Source of the DNA: Lentisphaeria bacterium
GTDB taxonomy: Bacteria; Verrucomicrobiota; Lentisphaeria; Victivallales; Victivallaceae
Length of the DNA: 54,001 nt
NCBI GenBank assembly: GCA_017466125.1
Contig: JAFTUS010000147.1
Coordinates: forward strand, 1-54,001
Direction: 5' to 3'
Shown here: positions 1 to 8,021 of the stretch, one piece after another
Position numbering within the stretch: position 1 is the stretch's first letter
How the letters are laid out: each line of letters starts with the position of its first letter
Made by a program: the position numbers and the translations under genes
The notes under the pieces: generated by a model
What the model saw: only the letters and a program-made list of their open reading frames with translations
What the model was told of the DNA's origin: nothing
Database searches by the model: none

Positions 1-4
1 ATCA

Positions 5-567
5 GCTGTTCACAATACCATTGCGGTATCAATCCACAGCGTAAAATCAATCAAAGACTACATTGTGTTTGCTGTTCACAATACCATTGCGGTATCAATC
101 CACAGCGTAAAATCAATCAAAGACTACATTGTGTTTGCTGTTCACAATACCATTGCGGTATCAATCCACAGCTATCTACGTAAATTATAATTGGTACATT
201 CAGCTGTTCACAATACCATTGCGGTATCAATCCACAGCCGCACAAGAAATTACCGCTATTATTTGTGTGCTGTTCACAATACCATTGCGGTATCAATCCA
301 CAGCTGCAAGGCAATGAAAAACACCTTCACATTAGCTGTTCACAATACCATTGCGGTATCAATCCACAGCATGTATGCAACCAGATTACAATTCGATGTA
401 GCTGTTCACAATACCATTGCGGTATCAATCCACAGCTTCATAAAGCAGATGTCTTTCCGTGATAAAGCTGTTCACAATACCATTGCGGTATCAATCCACA
501 GCTTGAAACGCCGCAAGGAGTGCAGCGAATGGCTGTTCACAATACCATTGCGGTATCAATCCACAGC
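5..567 (-). CRISPR. CRISPR array, 36-nt repeats, type VI-B-like
   Basis: Nine identical 36-nt repeats begin at 5, 71, 137, 203, 269, 335, 401, 467 and 532. Of the eight spacers, seven are 30 nt and the one at 503-531 is 29 nt. Spacers 41-70 and 107-136 are identical. The bases before position 5 look like the end of another spacer, so the array probably continues past the left edge. Repeat ends are GCTGT and ACAGC (a 5-bp terminal stem), with an inner ATACC/GGTAT stem around a 5-nt loop. Read on the minus strand the inner stem gains a sixth G-U pair, and the repeat starts GCTGTGG and ends ACAGC, like known Cas13b repeats (GTTGTGG...ACAAC) with a compensatory change in the stem. Minus-strand transcription from about 650 is inferred from this, from the perfect repeat at the 567 end, and from a promoter-like sequence upstream. 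Confidence 0.97.
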
Positions 568-573
568 ATGAAA

Positions 574-606
574 GTTGCAACACGAACAATGATAACGTGT
601 TGCAAC
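574..606. repeat. perfect 11-bp inverted repeat beside the array
   Basis: GTTGCAACACG (574-584) and its exact reverse complement CGTGTTGCAAC (596-606) are separated by 11 nt and lie 6 nt from the last repeat. In the inferred transcription direction this is the leader-repeat boundary. It could be a leader protein-binding site, an RNA hairpin that limits read-through from the cas genes, or a terminator for transcription on the opposite strand. It shares no sequence with the CRISPR repeat. Confidence 0.85.
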
Positions 607-653
607 AATAAACTTGTCAAAAATGAGCAAGCTTTTCATATCCTTACTTTATA

Positions 654-681
654 AATATAGCATATTTTTATGAAAAATCAA
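654..681 (-). promoter_or_regulatory. candidate array leader promoter
   Basis: Minus-strand TTGATT (676-681), a 16-nt spacer and TATATT (654-659) sit in the AT-rich gap after the cas2-like gene. A start near 647 would transcribe the hairpin and then the array. This is a consensus match only. Confidence 0.45.
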
Positions 682-687
682 GTTTTT

Positions 688-1068
688 TTATATAATTTTC
701 CAAGGCGTTGGTGGTTCCGGAGAAGCAATGTTTTTCTGATCAATAAAATATTCCGCATTCTTTTGTGTTACTTGCGGTATTTTCAAAATAAAAACTTTAC
801 CATGACACGGCAAATTATTCTTTATTCTGCGAACAATGATTGCGGCATGTGCTTTTTCGTCAACCCATCTCCGGTAAACAGAATGTTGTATTGCAGAAAA
901 TCCATAACTGTGCAAAAGCTTTCGGAATACACGGTAGGCTTTTTGTTCGGGTGGTGTCAGAACCGGCAAGTATAATTTCACGAGCAATTGCCGAATACAG
1001 TATAGAGTAGACATAGTTGAACAGTATATTTGCATCAGCGGCAAATGCTTCATTCCGAACCGACGCAC
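688..1068 (-). pseudogene. cas2: Cas2-like gene with eroded 5' end
   Basis: From about 987 to the stop at 688 the frame encodes a near full-length Cas2 of the kind usually found in type II-C loci: LPVLTPPEQKAYRVFRKLL, then a YGF..IQHSVY stretch, then RRIKNNLP. Cas2 is the small dimeric partner of Cas1 in spacer integration. The conserved metal-binding Asp of the usual FDLP motif is Tyr here (LYLPV). The roughly 27 residues before the homology do not resemble Cas2, and no ribosome-binding site precedes any of the possible ATGs. The upstream sequence carries a piece of Cas1 in another frame. The gene therefore seems to have lost its start by deletion. It lies between cas13 and the array, on the same strand. 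Whether any protein is made is unknown. Confidence 0.6.
962..1057 (-). pseudogene. cas1: Cas1 C-terminal fragment
   Basis: About 30 codons read RNEAFAADANILFNYVYSIL followed by YSAIAREIILAG. This resembles the LNAALNYGYA...ARA segment of the Cas1 C-terminal helical domain, including the Asp/Asn before the LNYGY-like motif. The rest of Cas1 is missing on both sides, and the fragment runs directly into the Cas2-like frame. It is best read as a deletion remnant of a cas1-cas2 pair. The match is short, so the identification is moderate. Confidence 0.45.
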
Positions 1069-1220
1069 ACCAGTGTGGACTGCACCTTAAAATGATACTT
1101 AATATATCTATTTCAAGATGCAGCTTCACAATCACGAGCATTAAGTTGAACTTTTTCCATTACAGAAATTTTCTCAACAAAAAATAAGTACCCCGAAATA
1201 AAATCTTCAGAATTTCCCTC

Positions 1221-4200
1221 TTACCACTTTTTACGCTTCACATTATTATTGGGTTTATATCCAAAATGATTACCCGTTTTATGACCGCTGTTATTATTTG
1301 GTTTAAACATTTTTTTGACAGCAGGAGCCGGTAGTGTAACATATTTTCTCAAAATTTGGTCAACTTCATTCATCTGTAAATTTATTCCACAATGAAAAAC
1401 AGCATTTCTCAAATTTACAATAGTATCAAATTCCGATCGGGATAGCCCCGGGTATTTTTTGACAAAAAATTCAAATGCCATGGAACGGTTATCGCCCCCT
1501 TTTTCATAATTTTCATCAGGAATGACAACGGCACTGTCAAAGGCAGCCATGAGAGGAATTACAGTTAAGCGGACAACACGGTCCTTTGCCTGAATAATGC
1601 GATACTGTTTCATCATCTCATAAAACTCAAATTCCTGTTGTTTCCCTTCGGGATCCATAACTTTGGCAATATCAGGAGCATACGCCTGAATTTGAGATAA
1701 AGTCGGACGGTTGACATCATTGGGCTGAAGCAAAATTTTCCGGTCATCATCCGGGAATTTTAACTGTACTTCCGTATTGAAATATTCGTATATTGAAGGT
1801 GTTTCTGCAAGTTCTGACTTGGGGGATTTTTTCCCGGAACAGATAAATGAACCGGCTGATTGAAATTTATTCCAATAAGCATAAGCTATTTTCAATAATA
1901 TCTTATCCTGATTACGGCTTTCTTTGATACTGACAATAGCACTATTGATGGCATTTCTGGATAAGTCCGGTTCAAAGCCTTCGTCCCAACTGTTTCTCAA
2001 ACCGGGGATCTCTGATAACTTCGTTCCCGATTTCAAGGCATAACTGGCTGTGACCAATGGAGCAGTGTCATAAAAGTCACGCAAGGCGATTTCCGGCTGC
2101 ATTTGCAGAAATGCCGCATTGAAATCAAAATGCACCTTGCCATCTGCTTCACGGATAAAAGCACGTTCTTCCGGATTTTTACAGGCAACCATAACCCGTT
2201 GAGCAAAATCATTCGGGAAAGGTATTTGAGAAACAATATGCCCATTATCAGATAATGAACGGTTTTCAAAATTGGCTCTATTCTCATAGTCATAGGCGTG
2301 CATCCAATTCCCCAAATCAATACGCAAAATCGTTTTGATAAGAGAGTTACGATCCAGCGGCATCCCGGTGCGAACCTTAAAATCACGGCAAAGCTCCTTG
2401 AGCTTTTTCGAAGATACCCCTGTTTGCAATAAATTCAGCTTGTTGCTGAAAAAATTACCATAACATACTGCCGCCGCTTCTGCCAGCATGGAAAGGCTTG
2501 CTGACGGCAAAATCGGTTTACCAAATTTATTGAGCTTAGGAGGACGCTTTTTCGCCTCTTCTTTTTGAAGTTTTTTTACTGCCGCAATAAGTTGATCCCA
2601 TGCCGGGCACAATTCTTTCTTTTTGGTTTCGATATAATATTTCAAACCTCGGGGATCAAGAGAATATTTACCAATCAACGCGTGAACCGTCTGATATTCA
2701 AAATCTATTGGACCCCGATGCTGTTCACCTTGCGGCAGTTGGCGGAATTTTTGCTCATTAGTAGTCAAAAAGAGATTAAAATAATTAAAAACCCAATGGA
2801 TCAAAACGGCATCAGAAATATCACAGTTACGCGGCGGATTTTTTACTTCTTTGCTGTCGCATGTAGGTTTTGTCAGTTTTGCATCGGGATTTTTTTCCCG
2901 TAATTTGCCCAATTCTTCTTTCCACTGATTGAATTTGTGCAAACGCACCACAAAATCTTCCGCATGAGATAATTGATTTTGGAAACGTTTTTTCAGCCGT
3001 TTTTGGAGAATAGAGGCATCAGGTGTCGAGTCATCTCCAGTAAAGAAGCGCAACAGATTATCTGAAAAATAACGCTCTAATGGAGCAATATCTTCTTCCA
3101 ATAATGCGGGATTTACATTGGCGACAGCGGCAAAATCCTCAAGCAATTTTCCTTCAAGATAAATATCATTCGGATCAGGGATATTCAAAATCGTTTCCAA
3201 GATACGATGATAAGCAGTAAAATAATCATCGACAACCCGATTTATATTTTCACCTTTGAAACTGGCATACAGCAGTTCTTTCAGTGTTGATGCACTGATA
3301 GAACTGCGCAAAGAATCAATATGAATATCGCCATAATGTTTCTTGGGGAACCAGGCAAAGCCGATGGCATTTTGTTTGATTTGATAGTGACGATCCATGT
3401 GTGCCCGATTGTCATGCTCTTTGCCAAAGAAATAGCGTTTACGACCTTCATGTTCACTGATATCCAAACGTTTGAACTTCAGAGCCGGCAATTTATCAAA
3501 ATCTTCACAATAACCGACGGCAAAGGACAGAAATTTTTCCAGTGAACGTTTATGAAGAGAGTATTTGTATTTTTTGTTCTCCTCGCTCTCTGTTGATTTT
3601 TCGTATTTCCCTCGGAGCATAGAATTCTCTTTATCCAAGGTCAGGTAATCCATAGCAGCGGCAGGAACTTTATTCAAATAACCGGAAATATCTGCAAAAG
3701 ACATATAGTTCAAATCATCTTCCAGCAAATTGACCGAACGTCCGCGGCGTGCGCTGAAATAAGTGAACATTTTTACGAATGCCTTGGCAACCCTGGGCTT
3801 ACATGTTGCGATATCTTCGCAATCACAGGGGCAGGCATCCGCTGAATCCATTCCCCTTGGACACGCCGGTAATTTCATATCTTCAAGACATTGGGTAAAC
3901 TCATGTGCCTCATCTTTATAGAGAGCCATACTGATAAGAAATACCAACCCGCGGCGGGTAAAATCGTAAATTTGTTTATCTTTATTTCTGACTGCAAAGA
4001 GTTTCATCTTAAAAAGTTTGGCGGTTCTCAAGCCGGTTAAAATAGAATTTTCCAAAGCCTGACTGTAAAGCACACCGCCGATAAAGCGGTACATTTCCAC
4101 ATCAACAGTAAGCGGCTTTACCCCAGACTGATTCAAATGGGCAAAATAATCCCGAAGTTCAAAAATTTTCTTTGCCAATTCTATTGTACGCTCTTTATAA

Positions 4201-4511
4201 TCCGGGAAATTTTTTTGGGGTTCATCTGCAGTAAAAAGCCAAAAAAAGTTTGCTAATTTGTAAAATACTTGAGGATCTTGCTTTTGTTTTTCGAGAAGTG
4301 CATTTTTGACTCCATTAGATGAAGTTTTTTTGCTTATTTTGGTGATATCCAAAATATTATTCACTGCGTAATTCAGATAAAGCAAGAATATGGGTGATTC
4401 ATCCCGGCCACGCTTATGCGTGGGATTTATATGCAAATCCCGCATGGCTTCCATTCTGTCTTCTGATAAGCATTTAGATACTTTGTGATAATTATTTCCT
4501 GCATTTTGCAT
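1221..4511 (-). CDS. cas13b: Cas13b-like RNA-guided RNase (type VI-B effector)
   Basis: A 1096-aa protein with two HEPN nuclease motifs at opposite ends: R120-x4-H125 (ELRDYFAHLN) and R1035-x4-H1040 (NLRNAVFHCG). HEPN motifs near both termini at ~1100 aa are the layout of Cas13b, not Cas13a or Cas13d, in which the catalytic motifs lie more internally. A central stretch (SLEKFLSFAVGYCEDFDKL ... RYFFGKEHDNRAHMDRHYQI) resembles the Cas13b inter-domain region. Cas13 binds crRNA, processes it, and cleaves target and bystander RNA. Oddities are a cysteine cluster (C208, C217, C227, C229, C231, C237) containing CPCDC, and a basic tail after HEPN2 with two KPNNN repeats. An ATG at 4526 is also in frame, but GGGAGAG precedes the third in-frame ATG (4511) at proper spacing, so 4511 was chosen. 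The upstream accessory gene ends 24 nt before this start, implying one transcript. Confidence 0.9.
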   Translation of the reverse strand: MQNAGNNYHKVSKCLSEDRMEAMRDLHINPTHKRGRDESPIFLLYLNYAVNNILDITKISKKTSSNGVKNALLEKQKQDPQVFYKLANFFWLFTADEPQKNFPDYKERTIELAKKIFELRDYFAHLNQSGVKPLTVDVEMYRFIGGVLYSQALENSILTGLRTAKLFKMKLFAVRNKDKQIYDFTRRGLVFLISMALYKDEAHEFTQCLEDMKLPACPRGMDSADACPCDCEDIATCKPRVAKAFVKMFTYFSARRGRSVNLLEDDLNYMSFADISGYLNKVPAAAMDYLTLDKENSMLRGKYEKSTESEENKKYKYSLHKRSLEKFLSFAVGYCEDFDKLPALKFKRLDISEHEGRKRYFFGKEHDNRAHMDRHYQIKQNAIGFAWFPKKHYGDIHIDSLRSSISASTLKELLYASFKGENINRVVDDYFTAYHRILETILNIPDPNDIYLEGKLLEDFAAVANVNPALLEEDIAPLERYFSDNLLRFFTGDDSTPDASILQKRLKKRFQNQLSHAEDFVVRLHKFNQWKEELGKLREKNPDAKLTKPTCDSKEVKNPPRNCDISDAVLIHWVFNYFNLFLTTNEQKFRQLPQGEQHRGPIDFEYQTVHALIGKYSLDPRGLKYYIETKKKELCPAWDQLIAAVKKLQKEEAKKRPPKLNKFGKPILPSASLSMLAEAAAVCYGNFFSNKLNLLQTGVSSKKLKELCRDFKVRTGMPLDRNSLIKTILRIDLGNWMHAYDYENRANFENRSLSDNGHIVSQIPFPNDFAQRVMVACKNPEERAFIREADGKVHFDFNAAFLQMQPEIALRDFYDTAPLVTASYALKSGTKLSEIPGLRNSWDEGFEPDLSRNAINSAIVSIKESRNQDKILLKIAYAYWNKFQSAGSFICSGKKSPKSELAETPSIYEYFNTEVQLKFPDDDRKILLQPNDVNRPTLSQIQAYAPDIAKVMDPEGKQQEFEFYEMMKQYRIIQAKDRVVRLTVIPLMAAFDSAVVIPDENYEKGGDNRSMAFEFFVKKYPGLSRSEFDTIVNLRNAVFHCGINLQMNEVDQILRKYVTLPAPAVKKMFKPNNNSGHKTGNHFGYKPNNNVKRKKW

Positions 4512-4535
4512 AAGCATCTCTCCCATTTTGTTATT

Positions 4536-6935
4536 TTATCTGAAATTAAACGGCAACACCATCTTGGCAAACGTAAGCGGAGAATGTTTTTTATGGAGTT
4601 GTTCTTCCAATATTTCTCCTCGTTTACCAAGAGAGGGAAGTCTGTTCCGAATGTTTTTTATAAGTTTTTCATATTCATTTTTGACTGAACTGTCATACAA
4701 ATAAATCGAACCAAGGATTACTGCGGCTATTACTTGCAACGTGATGCCGCCTTTTTGTGCCAATTCATAAGCCTTGTGTAAATGTAAAAGAATAAGTTTT
4801 TCATCTTCACAAAGTACAGCACGATAAAATTCTATGATTTCCCACGGGTGACCATCACTTGTCTGCCATCTGTCAGAGAATTCAAGATAAGCTTTTACAG
4901 CCGGATGAGCTTTATCAAGTTCAACCAAATAACGGAGTAAAATTGCATGGCTGTACTTTTCTGCAGGCAGATTGGAGATTGCAAGCCGGGGAATTGCATT
5001 TTCAAGATTTTCTTCCAGATACTCTTCCATAAGATAAGACATCTGTTTTATATCTGCTATACTGTCCATGCGATTTATTACAAGATAACTCATGGTTTGT
5101 TTTTTCTCGATAATGCCGCCATCACTGAGCAAATTGTAACATTTGATGGCTTTCTGAAAATGGTCTTCTGCCTTTTCGGCATTTCCGGAAAAAGCTTCAT
5201 GCTGTCCCAGAGTTGAAAATACTTGCCCATAATATCGAAGCCCGAAAATAGCTGCTTGTGGGATCCATTCCGGAGCAAGAGCAGTACCATTTGGGAATAA
5301 CTCCTGACAGGTCAAATCCTCTTTGAACAAGCCATATCGCTGCATAAAATCAATTACTGTTTTCTTGGCATTTTCAAAACAGAATGCGTTGGTTTCCTCT
5401 ACTGCCATGTGAAGCGTACTCCAACAACAAAGCGGAGCATCTTCAATGTAAAGAGAATCTTTCAGTGTATTAAGTTCTGTTAAATCGCTTTTGGAGGTTT
5501 TCCCTAAATGATTTTTTTCAGCCAATTGGGTTGTTTTCCAAATCATTTTCAAGCGCGGCGGCAATGAGGCAGAAGCCGGAATATAGACTGACAAAAAATT
5601 GATTTGTTTAGAAAGCATTGGTAAATCAATTGCTTTGGAATCAAGATGAGCAAGTGTTTCATCGACAAAAACATTCCATAGCCGCAAATCATCACGGAGT
5701 AAAGTTCCAAATTTATCAAGCAATATTTTTACAGGAGAATCCATCGCCGCTGCATCAGGAGAAGAAAGCAAAGAAATCCATGTCTTTACAGGCAAACTTT
5801 TTCCTCTTTCAAGTTGATCCATCACAAGCGGTAATTCCTGCACATCACCTTCTAATAGACAACGATTGATAAAAGAACCTTTTTCCAACACATCATAAAG
5901 TTCTACTCTGCCATGGTTCCAGGCACAAGCGACTGTGTCAATATAACCATTGTGAGTAATGAATTTCTGATCTTTCGTTTTACCTTTGGCGATGCAATCT
6001 ACTTTGATGGTGAACTTTTCCGCTTGGTCAGGGAAACACTTTGCATAATGATAAAGACTTGCTGCTGCCGTTTGTTGAAGCATTGCACGCATTTTTTCTA
6101 TGCCTTTGTCCGTATCTTCGCCACGATTTTCCACAAAAAACTCCAAGCGCGTACCGTCTGTATTTGGCTTTAGTAAACGCAAAGTAATATCAATCAATCT
6201 TTCAAATAATGTAAAGTAATAGTTTTGATCAATTACAGCCATGTTATCAAGATTGACACCGAGCAAACCACATTTATTTTTACCAAATTGTATTAAATCT
6301 GCCAATACTTTTAAATTTTCAGTACTGCCCTTATTTGTTGCATGATGCTCCGGTAATTGCGGCAAGGGACTGTTGCTTGGAACAAATAATGCTGTTAATT
6401 TACCTTTTTTTCTCGAAGATACCGATGAATGAAAGGCAGTATTATCAAAAATCTCTCCCGTTTCATCAATATAAATAGCCCAATATTTTTCCGGTTTGAG
6501 ATTGCCGATAAAAAAAGGATGTTGAGTATTTTTTCCATACGATGGAACTTTTTTTTCAATTTGTTCTTTTATTTGACTTAATGAAGATGAATCTTGCTCA
6601 AACATCTTCACCTTTCCCTGACCTGTTTGAAATTGCCTGTCTGCTTTTTCTATTTCAAATTCAGTAGCTCCAAGTTCTTTAAGTTCATCTTTTATTCGTG
6701 CCAATACACTATGATTATTTTTCTTTCCCGCATGAAAAGCATCATTATGCAGTCGAGCAATCTCTGCCCCTTGATCCAATATTGCCTTTGCTCTGTAACC
6801 TTCATCTTTATCCAATGAATATATGGTTTCTACAAGTTCTTCCAATTCTTGCATTTTCATCTTATCAGAACGCCAACATCTGTACCTGTAAATTTTTTTG
6901 ATTTTTTCGGATATCTCTTGTTTTGTTGCTTGCAT
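4536..6935 (-). CDS. novel Cas13-associated protein: DUF3800/RNase H-like plus TPR-like repeats
   Basis: A 799-aa protein directly upstream of cas13 on the same strand. Residues ~150-345 resemble the DUF3800 RNase H-fold family: AIYIDETG (D157) ends the first strand, FFVENRGE supplies an acid (E269), and NGYIDTVACAW (D333) matches the position of the family's late 'AD' motif. Residues ~550-755 are helical, with TPR-like spacing such as AEKAEDHFQKAIKCYNLL. The N-terminal ~100 residues are helical and contain RLHNDAFHAG, which could be a degenerate HEPN R-x6-H motif (R61, H68). No signal peptide or membrane segment is seen, unlike Csx27 and many Csx28 proteins. An upstream in-frame ATG at 6950 exists, but GGGAGGAG stands 7 nt before 6935, so that start was chosen. 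Plausible roles are a partner nuclease or a regulator of Cas13. The function is not established. Confidence 0.75.
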   Translation of the reverse strand: MQATKQEISEKIKKIYRYRCWRSDKMKMQELEELVETIYSLDKDEGYRAKAILDQGAEIARLHNDAFHAGKKNNHSVLARIKDELKELGATEFEIEKADRQFQTGQGKVKMFEQDSSSLSQIKEQIEKKVPSYGKNTQHPFFIGNLKPEKYWAIYIDETGEIFDNTAFHSSVSSRKKGKLTALFVPSNSPLPQLPEHHATNKGSTENLKVLADLIQFGKNKCGLLGVNLDNMAVIDQNYYFTLFERLIDITLRLLKPNTDGTRLEFFVENRGEDTDKGIEKMRAMLQQTAAASLYHYAKCFPDQAEKFTIKVDCIAKGKTKDQKFITHNGYIDTVACAWNHGRVELYDVLEKGSFINRCLLEGDVQELPLVMDQLERGKSLPVKTWISLLSSPDAAAMDSPVKILLDKFGTLLRDDLRLWNVFVDETLAHLDSKAIDLPMLSKQINFLSVYIPASASLPPRLKMIWKTTQLAEKNHLGKTSKSDLTELNTLKDSLYIEDAPLCCWSTLHMAVEETNAFCFENAKKTVIDFMQRYGLFKEDLTCQELFPNGTALAPEWIPQAAIFGLRYYGQVFSTLGQHEAFSGNAEKAEDHFQKAIKCYNLLSDGGIIEKKQTMSYLVINRMDSIADIKQMSYLMEEYLEENLENAIPRLAISNLPAEKYSHAILLRYLVELDKAHPAVKAYLEFSDRWQTSDGHPWEIIEFYRAVLCEDEKLILLHLHKAYELAQKGGITLQVIAAVILGSIYLYDSSVKNEYEKLIKNIRNRLPSLGKRGEILEEQLHKKHSPLTFAKMVLPFNFR

Positions 6936-6965
6936 ATTATCTCCTCCCATGCAACGAATATATAT

Positions 6966-8021
6966 TTATTTTTTGTAAAATTCTATCGTCTCCCGTGCGG
7001 CGGTGCGCCAGTTGAAACGGTTCAGGTTTTGCTGTACTTCTGCAACGGGAGTGCCGTTGAGAACGCTTTTCAACTGCTCCGCACAGGCTCCGGCATCGTG
7101 CAGCGGAAAGTAAAGTGCCTTGTCCGAGCCGATCTCACGGAAACAGGGCGTGTCACTCAATACAGGTATACAACCCTGACTTTGCGCCTCGATAACAGGC
7201 AAGCCGAACCCCTCCGCCTCCGACGGAAAAATCAGCGCGGCGGCGTTACGGTACGCTGCAAAAAGTTCCGGTTCAGAAAGCTGCTTATGCAGTACCCGAT
7301 CCGTCATGTCGAGACGGGCAAAAAGTTCCTTTTCCGCCGCTGTGAACGAACCGCCGCCCACGCAGAAAAGTCTGTATTCCGCAGGAAGCATGGCAACCGC
7401 CTGTACTGCCGTCGGGAAATCTTTGTAGAACATCCGGCTGCCCACATAGAGAAAATAGGGGCGGCTTTCCGCAAAACAACCCTCCGGAACATCCGGAATA
7501 CGGACTCCATGGTAAATGACTGTCGTCTTTTCCGCCGCCTCCGGATAAAAGGTGAGCAAATCGTCACGGGTGGCAAAGGACGGACAGATAATTCCGTCAG
7601 CACGGGCAATGGACTCTTTTTCTTCCGCCGTTTCCCGCAAACCCGAAGGGAGTTTCGCCCCGTACTTCTCATGGGTCAGATCGTGGACCGTAATGATATA
7701 GGGCTTGCCTTTGAGCAATTTACGGTCGTATGGTTTGGAGTAAGTGCTGTGAAAAATGTCAAAATCCCCCTGCGCCAGCGCACAGCGGGTTTTGACAAGA
7801 TTGATATTTTCCAAAATCCGGTTTTTGCCCCGGAAATTCTGCTCCGGCAGAAATCCGGGATAATGTTTCAGCGATTTCAGAAATTTGTTGTTGCTGAAAA
7901 AACAACTGACGTTCCACTGTACCCCCAGATCATTGAACTCCGTAAACAATTCGCAGAAATAACGGGAGATGCCGCTGTATGCGAATGACGAAAAAATCTG
8001 GTGGTCACAGAGAACTCTCAT
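6966..8021 (-). CDS. glycosyltransferase, GT4 family (GT-B fold)
   Basis: A 351-aa cytoplasmic or membrane-associated glycosyltransferase. The N-terminus holds the GISRYFCEL motif common in this group. The C-terminal half has YFLYVGSRMFYKDFPTAV and the nucleotide-sugar-binding stretch FPSEAEGFGLPVIEA, the E-x7-E motif of GT4 enzymes. It probably transfers a sugar from a nucleotide donor to a glycan or lipid acceptor; the acceptor cannot be told. Its ATG overlaps the stop of the upstream secreted-protein gene by 4 nt, so the two are translationally coupled. Its stop is only 30 nt before the Cas13 accessory gene, and base composition drops sharply in GC just there. Confidence 0.9.
   Translation of the reverse strand: MRVLCDHQIFSSFAYSGISRYFCELFTEFNDLGVQWNVSCFFSNNKFLKSLKHYPGFLPEQNFRGKNRILENINLVKTRCALAQGDFDIFHSTYSKPYDRKLLKGKPYIITVHDLTHEKYGAKLPSGLRETAEEKESIARADGIICPSFATRDDLLTFYPEAAEKTTVIYHGVRIPDVPEGCFAESRPYFLYVGSRMFYKDFPTAVQAVAMLPAEYRLFCVGGGSFTAAEKELFARLDMTDRVLHKQLSEPELFAAYRNAAALIFPSEAEGFGLPVIEAQSQGCIPVLSDTPCFREIGSDKALYFPLHDAGACAEQLKSVLNGTPVAEVQQNLNRFNWRTAARETIEFYKK

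Noticed and set aside
117..571. Open frames on both strands across the repeat array
   Set aside because: They only translate the 36-nt repeats and spacers; the period of 66 nt keeps frames open by chance.
4536..6935. Accessory gene as a transposase or Csx27/Csx28
   Set aside because: No transposase motifs or terminal repeats were seen, and it is about four times longer than Csx27/Csx28 with a different domain plan.
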